From contig UCBZ01000017.1 of assembly GCA_900470775.1 (NCBI GenBank), positions 229,181 to 293,180 of the forward strand: a stretch of 64,000 nt of DNA. The letters run 5' to 3'. This DNA is from Hyphomicrobiales bacterium. GTDB taxonomy: Bacteria; Pseudomonadota; Alphaproteobacteria; Rhizobiales; Beijerinckiaceae. Numbering within the stretch: the first letter of the stretch is position 1; each line of letters starts with the position of its first letter. The translations under genes and the position numbers were made by a program. Shown here one piece after another: positions 24,604 through 33,080 of the stretch. Under the pieces are notes generated by a model. The model saw nothing but the letters and a program-made list of their open reading frames with translations. It was not told where the DNA came from and did no database searches.

Positions 24604-25620
24604 ATGACTGAATTCACGCGCCGCAAGGTTCTGCACACGCTCGCCGCCTCGACGGCGATCCCGCTGATCGGCATGCCGCATATCGCCCGCGCGGCCGAGT
24701 TCGAGCTGAAATACGGCAACAACCTGCCGCTCAGCCACCCGCTCAATGTCCGCTCGCAGGAGGCGGCCGAGCGCATCGCCAAGGAGACCAACGGCCGGGT
24801 CGAGATCAAGATCTTCCCGAACAACCAGCTTGGCGGCGACACCGACATGCTGAGCCAGGTCCGCAATGGCGGCATCACCTTCTTCACCCCCTCGGCGCTG
24901 GTCATCGCGACGCTGGTGCCGGTCGCCGCGATCAACGCGGTCGGCTTCGCCTTCGCCGATTACGACCAGGTCTGGAAGGCCATGGACGGCAAGCTCGGCG
25001 CCCATGTCCGCGAGGCGATCTCCAAGGTCAACCTCTTCGCCTTCGAGAAGATGTGGGACAACGGCTTCCGCCAGATGACCACCTCGGGCAAGCCGATCGA
25101 AACCGCCAAGGACATGGCCGGCCTCAAGATCCGCGTGCCGGTCTCGCCGCTCTCGATCTCGATGTTCAAGGCGCTCGATGCGGCTCCCGCTAGCCTGCAG
25201 TTCTCGGAAGTCTATTCCGCCCTGCAGACCAAGGTCGTCGATGCGCAGGAGAACCCGCTGCCGATCATCCAGGTCGCCAAGCTCTTCGAGGTCCAGAAGA
25301 ACTGCGCGATCTCGAACCATATCTGGGACGGTTTCTGGTTCATCGCCAATGGCCGCGCCTGGCGCGGCCTGCCGGCCGACATCCAGAAGATCGTCGGCGA
25401 CGCCATCAACGAGGCCGGCGTCAAGCAGCGCGGCGACATCAAGAGCCTGAACGAGACGGTCCAGGCCGATCTCCAGTCCAAGGGGCTCGCCTTCAACAAG
25501 ACCAACCCCGAAACGTTCCGGGCCAAGCTTCGCGATGCCGGCTTCTACAAGGAGTGGCAGGAGCGCTTCGGCGCCGAAGCCTGGGGCCTGCTCGAAGGCG
25601 CCGTCGGCAAGCTCGCCTGA
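24604..25620 (+). CDS. TRAP transporter solute-binding protein (DctP), Tat-exported
   Basis: A 338-residue DctP-type binding protein. It has a twin-arginine signal (FTRRKVLHTLA) with cleavage after 'IARAA', then 'KYGNNLPLSHPLNV', the 'GRVEIKIFPNNQLGGDTDML' strand, and 'GLKIRVP', which contains the conserved Arg that binds the ligand carboxylate. GGGAGG 8 bp before the ATG fixes the start. It is the first gene of a co-oriented operon (dctP, dctQM, VOC, RLP, kinase) with gaps of at most 55 bp. The conserved carboxylate-binding arginine means the imported solute is probably a sugar acid rather than a neutral sugar. Confidence 0.93.
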   Translation: MTEFTRRKVLHTLAASTAIPLIGMPHIARAAEFELKYGNNLPLSHPLNVRSQEAAERIAKETNGRVEIKIFPNNQLGGDTDMLSQVRNGGITFFTPSALVIATLVPVAAINAVGFAFADYDQVWKAMDGKLGAHVREAISKVNLFAFEKMWDNGFRQMTTSGKPIETAKDMAGLKIRVPVSPLSISMFKALDAAPASLQFSEVYSALQTKVVDAQENPLPIIQVAKLFEVQKNCAISNHIWDGFWFIANGRAWRGLPADIQKIVGDAINEAGVKQRGDIKSLNETVQADLQSKGLAFNKTNPETFRAKLRDAGFYKEWQERFGAEAWGLLEGAVGKLA

Positions 25621-25675
25621 GCGCTCATCGAGCCTGCACGGCGCAAAAGACCCATCACAAGAAAGCGCCGCTGCC

Positions 25676-27562
25676 ATGGACGCCCATACCGCGACACTGC
25701 ACGCCCCCCCGCCGATCCCGACCACCGGGATCGGCCGGATGGCGAACCGCCTTGACCACGTCGCCGGCACTGGCGTGGAGGCCATCGCGGCGGCGCTCGT
25801 CCTGGTCGAGATCTGCATCCTCGCGGCGGGCGTGACCGCCCGCTACGTCCTCCACGCCCCGCTGGTCTGGTCGGACGAACTGGCTTCGATCCTGTTCCTC
25901 TGGCTCTCGATGCTCGGTGCCGTCGTCGCGCTCCGGCGCGGTGAGCATATGCGCATGACCGGCCTGGTCTCGCGGGTTTCGCCTGCGACGCGAGCCCTGC
26001 TGGAAGCGCTCGCGATCACCGCCGCGATCGCCTTCCTGCTGCTGATTCTGCCGCATGCGCTCGAATATGCCGAGGAAGAAACCTTCATCGTCACGCCTGC
26101 ACTCGAGATCACCAATGCCTGGCGCGCGGCGGCGATCCCCGTCGGCATGGGCCTGATGCTGCTGGCGGCGAGCTTCCGGCTGCTGCGCTTCGGTTCGCTC
26201 AAGCCTGTCCTGCTCGCGATCGGCATCACCGCGGCACTCGTGCTGCTGTTCTGGCTCGCCGGCCCTGCGCTCAAGCCGCTCGGCAAGCTCAACCTCGTCG
26301 TCTTCTTCGTCGGCGTCGTCGCGCTCAATGTCTTCTCCGGCGTGCCGATCGCCTTCTCCTTTGCGCTCGCCACCTTCGGCTACCTCGCCTGCACCACGAC
26401 GACGCCGATGATCGTCATGGTCGGCCGCCTCGACGAGGGCATGAGCCATCTGATCCTGCTCGCCGTGCCGCTCTTCATCTTCCTCGGCGCGCTGATCGAG
26501 ATGACCGGCATGGCCAAGGCGATGATCCAGTTCCTCGCCTCGCTGCTCGGCCATGTCCGCGGTGGCCTGTCCTATGTGCTGGTCGGCGCGATGTATCTGG
26601 TCTCGGGCATTTCCGGCTCGAAGATCGCCGACATGGCGGCGATCGCCCCCGTCCTCTTCCCCGAGATGAAGAAGCGCGGCGCCAAGCCCGGCGATCTCGT
26701 CGCCCTGCTCGCCGCGACCGGCGCGCAGACCGAGACGATCCCGCCCTCGATCGTGCTGATCACCATCGGCTCGGTCACCGGCGTCTCGATCGCGGCACTG
26801 TTCACCGGCGGCATGGTGCCCGCGCTCGTGCTCGGCATCGCGCTCTGCTTCGTCGTCTGGTGGCGCAATCGCGGAGAGGATCTCGGCCATGTCGTCCGGC
26901 ATTCCTGGCGTCAGATCGGCAAGCTCAGCCTGATTGCGCTGCCGGCCATCGCCCTGCCCTTCGTCATCCGCGCCGCCGTCGTCGAGGGCGTCGCGACTGC
27001 GACCGAGGTCTCGACCATCGGCATCGCCTATTCGGTGCTGGCCGGGCTCTTGCTCTATCGCCAGTTCGACTGGCGCCGCCTGCCGCGCATGCTGACCGAC
27101 ACCGCCTCGCTCACCGGCGCGATCATCTTCATCGTCGGCTGCGCCACGGCCATGGCCTGGGGGCTGACGCAATCGGGCTTCTCGCAGGATCTGGCGCGGG
27201 CCATGGCGGCCGTGCCCGGCGGAACCTGGGGCTTCCTGGCGATCTCGATCGTCGCCTTCATCATCCTCGGCTCGGTGCTCGAGGGCATCCCGGCGATCGT
27301 GCTGTTCGGACCGCTGCTGTTCCCGATCGCCAAGCAGATCGGCGTGCACGAGGTCCACTACGCCATGGTCGTCGTCTTCGCGATGGGCATCGGCCTGTTC
27401 GCCCCACCCTTCGGCGTTGGCTATTACGGCGCCTGCGCGATCAGCAAGGTCAATCCCGACGAGGGCCTGAAATACATCGGCGGCTACATGCTCGCCTTGT
27501 TCCTCGGCCTCATCGTCGTCGCCGCCGTGCCGTGGTTCTCGACCGGCTTCCTGAAATTCTGA
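25676..27562 (+). CDS. TRAP transporter fused small and large permease (DctQM)
   Basis: A 628-residue membrane protein. Residues ~25-195 are the DctQ domain with about four membrane segments ('ARYVLHAPLVWSDELASILF' is the signature). Residues ~200-628 are the DctM domain of the ion-transporter superfamily, with about 12 segments and motifs such as 'VPLFIFLGALIEMTGMAKAM', 'GAQTETIPPSI' and 'LFAPPFGVGYY'. Separate Q and M genes are more common; the fused arrangement is known in a subset of TRAP systems. It uses a Na+ or H+ gradient to import the ligand delivered by DctP. Start at ATG 25676, 55 bp after dctP. Confidence 0.93.
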   Translation: MDAHTATLHAPPPIPTTGIGRMANRLDHVAGTGVEAIAAALVLVEICILAAGVTARYVLHAPLVWSDELASILFLWLSMLGAVVALRRGEHMRMTGLVSRVSPATRALLEALAITAAIAFLLLILPHALEYAEEETFIVTPALEITNAWRAAAIPVGMGLMLLAASFRLLRFGSLKPVLLAIGITAALVLLFWLAGPALKPLGKLNLVVFFVGVVALNVFSGVPIAFSFALATFGYLACTTTTPMIVMVGRLDEGMSHLILLAVPLFIFLGALIEMTGMAKAMIQFLASLLGHVRGGLSYVLVGAMYLVSGISGSKIADMAAIAPVLFPEMKKRGAKPGDLVALLAATGAQTETIPPSIVLITIGSVTGVSIAALFTGGMVPALVLGIALCFVVWWRNRGEDLGHVVRHSWRQIGKLSLIALPAIALPFVIRAAVVEGVATATEVSTIGIAYSVLAGLLLYRQFDWRRLPRMLTDTASLTGAIIFIVGCATAMAWGLTQSGFSQDLARAMAAVPGGTWGFLAISIVAFIILGSVLEGIPAIVLFGPLLFPIAKQIGVHEVHYAMVVVFAMGIGLFAPPFGVGYYGACAISKVNPDEGLKYIGGYMLALFLGLIVVAAVPWFSTGFLKF

Positions 27563-27596
27563 TGTCGCACCAACGCGCAAGCACAAGGGTATCGCC

Positions 27597-28136
27597 ATGA
27601 GCCGCTTCTTCGGCCAGATCCGCCAGGCGGGCTATGTCGTCCCCGATATCGAGGCGGCGATGGACTATTGGAGCCGCGTGCTCGGCGTCGGGCCGTTCTT
27701 CTACAATCCGAAGGTCCCGATCAGGAACTACCGCTACAAGGGCGAGGCCTATGAGCCGCACAACTCGGTCGCGCTGGCCAATTCCGGCCCGCTCCAGATC
27801 GAGCTGATCCAGTGCCGCAACGCCGTGCCGTCGATGTACAAGGACTTCACCGATGCCGGCCATTCCGGCCTGCAGCACGTCGCCTACTGGACCTCGGACT
27901 ATGACGCCGATCTCGAACGCCTGACGGCGCAGGGCTTCAAGGTCGTGATGTCGGGAGAGGTCGGCGAGCGTGGCCGCTTCTGCTATTTCGACACCTATTA
28001 TCACCCCGGCACCGTGATCGAGCTCTCCGAGGTCGCCGGCCCCAAGGGCGAGATGTTCCGCCTGATCCGCGAGGCCGCCGAGACCTGGGACGGCAGTGAC
28101 CCGGTGCGGCCGTTCCCGGATCTGAGCAAGCTGTGA
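27597..28136 (+). CDS. VOC-superfamily protein within the RLP operon
   Basis: A 179-residue vicinal-oxygen-chelate protein with two beta-alpha-beta-beta-beta modules: 'AGYVVPDIEAAMDYWSRVLG' at the N-terminus and 'GLQHVAYWTSDYDADLERL' in the second half. Candidate metal ligands are Glu in 'QIELIQ', His in 'LQHVAYW' and Glu in 'TVIELSEV'. The first-module histidine usual in methylmalonyl-CoA epimerase is replaced by Gln (RQAGYVV). VOC enzymes catalyse isomerisation, epimerisation, lyase or dioxygenase steps through metal-bound enediolates. Lying 34 bp after dctQM and 7 bp before the RLP gene, it probably acts on an intermediate of the same pathway; the reaction is unknown. Confidence 0.85.
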   Translation: MSRFFGQIRQAGYVVPDIEAAMDYWSRVLGVGPFFYNPKVPIRNYRYKGEAYEPHNSVALANSGPLQIELIQCRNAVPSMYKDFTDAGHSGLQHVAYWTSDYDADLERLTAQGFKVVMSGEVGERGRFCYFDTYYHPGTVIELSEVAGPKGEMFRLIREAAETWDGSDPVRPFPDLSKL

Positions 28137-28143
28137 CGGCGAC

Positions 28144-29433
28144 ATGACCGCAGACCGCTTCCAGGCCACCTATCTGATCGAGACCCCCCTCGACCCGGCG
28201 AAGGTCGCCGAGGTCATGGCCGGCGAACAGTCGAGCGGGACCTTCACCCGCGTCGCCGGCGAGACCGACGAGTTGCGCAGCCGTACCCGCGCCGTCGTGA
28301 CAAGCGTCGAGGACCTGGAAACCGTTGCCGCGCCCAGCCTGCCCAATGCCTGGCTGGCGAAGAAGGGCGTCACCGGCCCCTGGCGTCGCGCCCGTGTCGC
28401 GATCTCGTTCCCCGTGGACAATGTCGGCGCCAATCTGGCGACGCTGGCCTCTATCGTCGCGGGCAATCTCTACGATCTCGGCGAGGTCACCGGCCTGCGG
28501 CTCGACACCATCACCCTGCCGGCCGCATTCCGCAGTCGCTTTGCGATGCCGCGCCAGGGTATCGCCGGGACGCGGACCCTGACCGGCGTGATGGAAGGCC
28601 CGATGGTCGGCTCGATCATCAAACCCAATGTCGGCCTGAGCCCCGAAGAGACCGCCGCGCTCGTCGGCAAGCTCTGCGCCGCCGGACTCGACTTCATCAA
28701 GGACGACGAGATCTCCGCCGATCCCGTCCACGCCCCCTTGGCGCAGCGCGTGCCGGCGGTGATGGATGTCGTGCGCCGGCATCAGGACCGCACCGGCAAG
28801 GCGGTGATGATCGCCTTCAACATCACCGACGAGACCGACGCCATGAAACGCCACGCCGATCTGGTCGCGCGCGAGGGCGGCACCTGCGTCATGGCGAGCC
28901 TGAACTGGTGCGGCTTCTCCGCCATCGAGACACTGCGCCGCGCGACCGATCTCGCTTTGCACGGTCACCGCAATGGCTTCGGCGCGTTATCGCGCCATCC
29001 CCTGCTCGGCATCTCCTTCCAAGCCTATCAGACGCTTTGGCGGCTCGCGGGCGTCGACCACATGCATGTCCATGGCCTGCAGGGGAAATTCGCGCAGGAG
29101 GACGATGAGGTCGTGTCCTCGGCCAAGGATTGCGTCACGCCGCTGAGCCAAGGCCCCGGCGGCAAAGGCATCGACGACCGCGTCCTGCCGGCGTTCTCGT
29201 CCGGCCAATGGGCCGGTACGGCACAGCCGACCTTTGATGCCATCGGCCATGCCGACCTGCTCTTCATGGCTGGCGGCGGCATCCTCGCCCATCCCGGCGG
29301 CCCGGCAGCCGGCGTCGCCAGCATCCGCCATGCCTGGGAGGCCGTCGCGGCCGGCCAGTCCTTGACGGACGCCGCCGCCATGCATCCCGAGCTGCGCCAG
29401 GCGCTGGACTTCTTCGGCAAGGTCACCGGATGA
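28144..29433 (+). CDS. RuBisCO-like protein (form IV, acid-sugar type)
   Basis: A 429-residue RuBisCO large-subunit homologue. Equivalents of RuBisCO active-site residues can be placed by eye: Glu28 (E60), Asn108 (N123), Lys160 (K175), Lys186, Asp188 and Glu189 in IKDDE (carbamylated K201, D203, E204), His275-Arg276 (H294-R295), His308 (H327), loop-6 Lys315 (K334), Ser353 (S379) and Gly378-379 (G403-404). The second loop lysine K177 is replaced by Asn162 (KPNVG). RLPs of the OiaX/OiaT group decarboxylate, or cleave with transcarboxylation, 3-oxo-isoapionate-4-phosphate in D-apionate catabolism. The downstream DUF1537 kinase, translationally coupled by ATGA, fits that role. It is unlikely to be a CO2-fixing RuBisCO because K177 is lost and no small subunit is present. 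Confidence 0.92.
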   Translation: MTADRFQATYLIETPLDPAKVAEVMAGEQSSGTFTRVAGETDELRSRTRAVVTSVEDLETVAAPSLPNAWLAKKGVTGPWRRARVAISFPVDNVGANLATLASIVAGNLYDLGEVTGLRLDTITLPAAFRSRFAMPRQGIAGTRTLTGVMEGPMVGSIIKPNVGLSPEETAALVGKLCAAGLDFIKDDEISADPVHAPLAQRVPAVMDVVRRHQDRTGKAVMIAFNITDETDAMKRHADLVAREGGTCVMASLNWCGFSAIETLRRATDLALHGHRNGFGALSRHPLLGISFQAYQTLWRLAGVDHMHVHGLQGKFAQEDDEVVSSAKDCVTPLSQGPGGKGIDDRVLPAFSSGQWAGTAQPTFDAIGHADLLFMAGGGILAHPGGPAAGVASIRHAWEAVAAGQSLTDAAAMHPELRQALDFFGKVTG

Positions 29434-30731
29434 GCCCGGCGATGGCAGCGGCGCGCCCGTCCTATGGCTGGTATGGCGACGATTTTACCGGCGCCACTGA
29501 TACGCTGGCCGCGCTCGCCGAATACGGCGTCCGGGCGCTGCTCTTCCTGCGCATCCCAACAAGCAAGCAGCTCGCAGCCGCCGGCCCGCTCGACGCAATT
29601 GGCATCGCAGGCGCGACGCGGTCGATGGCGCCTGACGCCATGACCGCCGAGCTGGACGCGGCAGGCCGCTTCTTCGCCGAGGCAGGCGTCGACATACTCC
29701 ACTACAAATGCTGCTCGACCTTCGACAGCGCCCCGCATGTCGGCAGCATCGGCGCGGCCGTGCGGGCGCTACGCCCGCACTTCGCCAACCCCTTCCTGCC
29801 GATCGTCGGCGGCCAACCCAATCTCGGGCGCTACTGCCTGTTCGGCAATCTCTTCGCGGCCGCCGGCAGTGGCGGCCCGGTCCATCGCATCGACCGCCAC
29901 CCGACCATGAGCGTCCACCCGGTCACGCCGATGGCCGAAGCCGATCTGCGCCGGCATCTGGCGGCTCAGGGACTGGAGCGGATCGAGCTCATCGACTACC
30001 GCAGCTATGAGGGCACGGACGCTGAGAATGGACTCGTGGCCGGCCTCGCCGCAGACCGGGACGCCGTCCTTCTGGATGTCTCGCGAACCGAAGACCTCGC
30101 CGTCATCGGCCGGCTGCTGCGGCGGAAGATGAACAATGGCCCGATGCTCGCCATCGGCCCGAGCAGCGTCGCCCAGGCGCTGGCCACCTCCTGGCCGAGC
30201 GCCCGGCAGACTGCAGCCGTGTCGGACGCCCCAGCGCCGCGTCCCGGCCCGGTCCTCGCCCTCGTCGGAAGTCTCTCGCCGGTGACGCGCGCGCAGGTCG
30301 AGGCCTCCGCGGCCTATGAGCGCATCGGCATCGACACCGCAAGCCTACTGTCGGAGCCGGCCTATAGCCTCGCGCTGGAGCAGGAGGCGCATGCCCGCCT
30401 CTCGGCCGGCCAGCATGTCATGCTTGTCACCGACAGGCCGTCACAGGCACCGGGCAACATGGAGAACGTCGCGCTCGCAACGGGCCGCCTGCTCAGCAGC
30501 ATCTTGACCACGGCCGCGATCCGGCGCCTCGTCGTCGCCGGCGGCGATACGTCGAGCCTTGCGGTCAAGTCGCTCGATATCTGGGGTTTGTCCTATCGCG
30601 CCGCGCTGGTGCCGGGAGCCCCGCTCTGCCGGACCCATAGCGACGACCCGCGCCTCGACGGACTCGATATCGTCCTCAAGGGCGGACAGATGGGACCGGT
30701 CGGCTTTTTCGACGCGGTTGCCGCTTCATAG
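29430..30731 (+). CDS. Four-carbon acid-sugar kinase family protein (DUF1537; OiaK-like)
   Basis: A 433-residue DUF1537 kinase. The N-terminal sugar-acid-binding domain opens with 'YGDDFTGATD', and the segment 'HYKCCSTFDSAP' is also characteristic. The C-terminal nucleotide-binding domain includes 'VVAGGDTSSLAVKSL' and 'LVPGAPLCRTHSDDP'. Family members phosphorylate erythronate, threonate, 3-oxo-tetronate or 3-oxo-isoapionate. Its ATG overlaps the RLP stop by 4 bp, so the two are made together. Kinase followed by RLP is the order of the last two reactions of the OiaK-OiaT or OiaK-OiaX routes. Which acid sugar it phosphorylates is not determined by sequence alone. Confidence 0.9.
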   Translation: MSPAMAAARPSYGWYGDDFTGATDTLAALAEYGVRALLFLRIPTSKQLAAAGPLDAIGIAGATRSMAPDAMTAELDAAGRFFAEAGVDILHYKCCSTFDSAPHVGSIGAAVRALRPHFANPFLPIVGGQPNLGRYCLFGNLFAAAGSGGPVHRIDRHPTMSVHPVTPMAEADLRRHLAAQGLERIELIDYRSYEGTDAENGLVAGLAADRDAVLLDVSRTEDLAVIGRLLRRKMNNGPMLAIGPSSVAQALATSWPSARQTAAVSDAPAPRPGPVLALVGSLSPVTRAQVEASAAYERIGIDTASLLSEPAYSLALEQEAHARLSAGQHVMLVTDRPSQAPGNMENVALATGRLLSSILTTAAIRRLVVAGGDTSSLAVKSLDIWGLSYRAALVPGAPLCRTHSDDPRLDGLDIVLKGGQMGPVGFFDAVAAS

Positions 30732-30763
30732 GCTGGCGAGGCACTTCATAGGCTCGCAAGACA
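30724..30763. repeat. Tandem 20-bp duplication across convergent stop codons
   Basis: Two copies of a 20-bp unit beginning CTTCATAGGCT lie head to tail at 30724-30743 and 30744-30763, with 17 of 20 bases identical. Each copy contains TCATAG, a TAG stop on the plus strand and a TGA stop on the minus strand. The first copy ends the kinase gene and the second ends the HAD phosphatase gene. Confidence 0.65.
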
Positions 30764-31282
30764 CTCCTGCACGAAGCCATCGAGATCGCCGCCCTTGAAC
30801 AGGAATCCAGCGACGCCCGCCGCCTGCGCCGCTTCGAGGTCGGTCGCGCGATCACCGATCAGGAAGGAGCGCTGCTTGTCGGTCGGAAAGGCCTGCATCG
30901 CCTTGAGCAGCATGCCCGGTCGCGGCTTGCGATCCTCATGGTCAATGCAATAGGCGGGAACCGTCGCCTGCGGATGATGCGGCGCATAGTAGAAGGCGTC
31001 GATCCGCGCCCCGTTCTCCGCCATGATCCTGTTCATCTCGACATGGAGAACGCGGACATCCTCCTCCGTATAGAAGCCGCGCCCGACGCCTGACTGATTG
31101 GTCACCACGACGACGCGGTAACCGAGCTCGTTCAGCCGTCGCACCGCCGCGAAGGCGCCCTGCACCCAGACGATCTGGTCGATGCGAAAGGCATAATCGA
31201 CATCCTCGTTGAGGACGCCGTCGCGGTCGAAGAACACCATCGGCGCAAGCGCGCCGGCCTCCGGAATGGCAACCACCGTCAT
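30746..31282 (-). CDS. HAD-family phosphatase related to heptose bisphosphate phosphatase GmhB
   Basis: A 178-residue HAD hydrolase of the HisB-N/GmhB type. The nucleophile motif is FFDRDGVLN with Asp19 and Asp21, followed by 'VVVTNQSGVGRGF', 'RKPRPGMLLKA' and 'FLIGDRATDLEAA'. GmhB normally binds a structural zinc with Cys-x-His and Cys-x-Cys. Here the first Cys is Ala (APHHP) and the pair before RKP reads HED, so at least two zinc ligands are missing. It follows rfbA by 5 bp on the minus strand and closes the dTDP-rhamnose operon. A role in heptose or another sugar-phosphate step of surface-glycan synthesis is plausible but unproven. Confidence 0.8.
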   Translation of the reverse strand: MTVVAIPEAGALAPMVFFDRDGVLNEDVDYAFRIDQIVWVQGAFAAVRRLNELGYRVVVVTNQSGVGRGFYTEEDVRVLHVEMNRIMAENGARIDAFYYAPHHPQATVPAYCIDHEDRKPRPGMLLKAMQAFPTDKQRSFLIGDRATDLEAAQAAGVAGFLFKGGDLDGFVQECLASL

Positions 31283-31287
31283 CGCCT

Positions 31288-32175
31288 CTAGCCCTTCGGC
31301 AGCAGGGCGATCTCGGCCGCCATCCGCAGCAGATACTGGCCATAATCGCTCTTGGCGAGCCTGGAGCCCAGTGCTTCGAGCTGGCCGACATCGATCCAGC
31401 CACGGCGGCAGGCGATTTCCTCGGGGCAGGCGATCCGCAAATCCTGTCGGCTCTCCAGCGTCCTGACGAACTCCCCGGCCTGGAGCAGGCTGTCGGGCGT
31501 GCCTGTATCGAGCCAGGCGAAACCCCGGCCCATGCATTCGACCGAAAGCTGGCCGCGTTCGAGATAGACCCGGTTGACGTCGGTGATCTCGAGTTCGCCG
31601 CGCGGCGAGGGCTTCAGCGAGGCTGCGATCTCGACGACCTGCGCGTCGTAGAAATAGAGCCCGGTCACAGCCCAGTTCGAGCGCGGAACCTTGGGCTTCT
31701 CCTCGATTGAGATCGCCTTGCCCTGTGCATCGAAGGAGACCACGCCATAACGCTCGGCATCGCGCACCTGATAGGCGAAGACGGTGGCGCCGCTTTCGCG
31801 TTTCCGCGCCTGGCGCATCATCTGGGTCAGGCTGTGGCCGTAATAGAGGTTGTCGCCGAGGATCAGCGCCGAGGGCTCGCCTGAAACGAAATCCGCGCCG
31901 ATCAGATAGGCCTGCGCCAGTCCGCCCGGATGCGGCTGCTCCGCATAGCTCAGGCTCAGCCCCCACTCCGAACCGTCGCCCAGCAGCCGCTGGAAATGCG
32001 GCAGGTCTGATGGCGTCGAGATGATCAGGATCTCGCGGATATCCGCCAGCATCAGCGTGGTCAGCGGATAATAGATCATCGGCTTGTCGTAGACGGGCAG
32101 AAGCTGCTTCGAGATCGCCAGCGTCATCGGGTGCAGGCGGGTGCCGGAACCTCCCGCCAGAATGATGCCCTTCAT
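31288..32175 (-). CDS. rfbA: Glucose-1-phosphate thymidylyltransferase
   Basis: A 295-residue nucleotidyltransferase matching RfbA/RmlA in length and motifs: '[15 protein letters not shown]' (nucleotide binding), '[14 protein letters not shown]', '[11 protein letters not shown]' and '[22 protein letters not shown]', which includes the catalytic acidic residues and the EKP motif. It couples glucose-1-phosphate and dTTP to dTDP-glucose, the first step of dTDP-L-rhamnose synthesis. It overlaps the start of rfbA with the end of rfbD by 4 bp (ATGA) and is followed by the HAD phosphatase gene. Confidence 0.96.
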   Translation of the reverse strand: MKGIILAGGSGTRLHPMTLAISKQLLPVYDKPMIYYPLTTLMLADIREILIISTPSDLPHFQRLLGDGSEWGLSLSYAEQPHPGGLAQAYLIGADFVSGEPSALILGDNLYYGHSLTQMMRQARKRESGATVFAYQVRDAERYGVVSFDAQGKAISIEEKPKVPRSNWAVTGLYFYDAQVVEIAASLKPSPRGELEITDVNRVYLERGQLSVECMGRGFAWLDTGTPDSLLQAGEFVRTLESRQDLRIACPEEIACRRGWIDVGQLEALGSRLAKSDYGQYLLRMAAEIALLPKG

Positions 32176-33080
32176 GATCCCTGCCCTGCCCGTTCTTCGG
32201 TGAGAAGCCGCGCCACGCAAGCCCGCAGCGATCCCTGCCACTCCGGCAGCCGCACGCCATGGGCGAGCGCGAGCTTGCGGCAGTCCAGCCTGGAATTCGC
32301 GGGCCGGCGTGCAGGTGTCGGATAATCGGCCGTCGCGATACGTTTGACCCGAACCGGCTTGCCGCCATGCCGTTCCCGTTCGGCGAAAATCGCTTCGGCG
32401 ACATCGGCCCAGACGGCCTCGCCCGCTGCGCTCATATGGAACACGCCACGGAGCGAAGCGTCGTCCGTCCGGCTGGTCAGGTTGCGCGCAACAGCGAAGA
32501 TCGCATCGGCGATGTCGAGCGCACCGGTCGGACACCCCGCCTGGTCCGCGACGACGCCGATCTCGTCCCGCGTTTCGGCAAGGTGCAGCATCGTCTTGAC
32601 GAAGTTCTTGCCGAAGGGACTGTAGATCCAGGCCGTGCGCAGGATCGCGTGATTGTTGGTGGCCGCCGCGACCGCCTGCTCGCCGGCGAGTTTGCTCGCG
32701 CCATAGGCCGAGATTGGGCCGGTCGCGTCATCCTCGCGATAGGGCCGGTCGAGCACGCCGTCGAAAACATAGTCGGTCGAGAGCTGGATGACGGGAATGC
32801 CGAGCGCGGCCGCGGCCCGCGCCGCTTCGCCGGCCGCTTCGCCATTGACGCGCATGGCGAGGTCGGACTCGCTTTCGGCCTGATCCACGGCCGTGTAGGC
32901 CGCCGTGTTGACGATGACGTCGGGCCTGGCCGCGCGCAAGGCCGGCGCGACCGTCTTCGGGACGGCGAGGTCGAGGTCCGGGCGGCGCAGCGCGATAACC
33001 TCGACGCCCACGGGTACGCGCTCCAGCATGGCGCAGACGACTTGGCCGGTCCAACCGGTGACGGCGATGCGAAGTGTCAT
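32172..33080 (-). CDS. rfbD: dTDP-4-dehydrorhamnose reductase
   Basis: A 302-residue SDR-type reductase. The cofactor motif is 'VTGWTGQV' and '[12 protein letters not shown]' is the RmlD signature. '[10 protein letters not shown]' followed by '[12 protein letters not shown]' gives the Ser/Thr, Tyr-x3-Lys catalytic set. It reduces dTDP-4-dehydro-L-rhamnose to dTDP-L-rhamnose with NAD(P)H. Its start overlaps the rfbC stop by one base (TGATG), and its end overlaps the rfbA start, so all three are translationally coupled. Confidence 0.95.
   Translation of the reverse strand: MTLRIAVTGWTGQVVCAMLERVPVGVEVIALRRPDLDLAVPKTVAPALRAARPDVIVNTAAYTAVDQAESESDLAMRVNGEAAGEAARAAAALGIPVIQLSTDYVFDGVLDRPYREDDATGPISAYGASKLAGEQAVAAATNNHAILRTAWIYSPFGKNFVKTMLHLAETRDEIGVVADQAGCPTGALDIADAIFAVARNLTSRTDDASLRGVFHMSAAGEAVWADVAEAIFAERERHGGKPVRVKRIATADYPTPARRPANSRLDCRKLALAHGVRLPEWQGSLRACVARLLTEERAGQGS

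Noticed and set aside
25655-27598. 647-codon open frame on the minus strand opposite dctQM
   Set aside because: Extremely charged, low-complexity translation and complete overlap with a clear TRAP permease.
28144-29433. A genuine CO2-fixing RuBisCO
   Set aside because: Loss of the K177 equivalent, no small-subunit or phosphoribulokinase gene, and coupling to a DUF1537 kinase all favour a RuBisCO-like protein.
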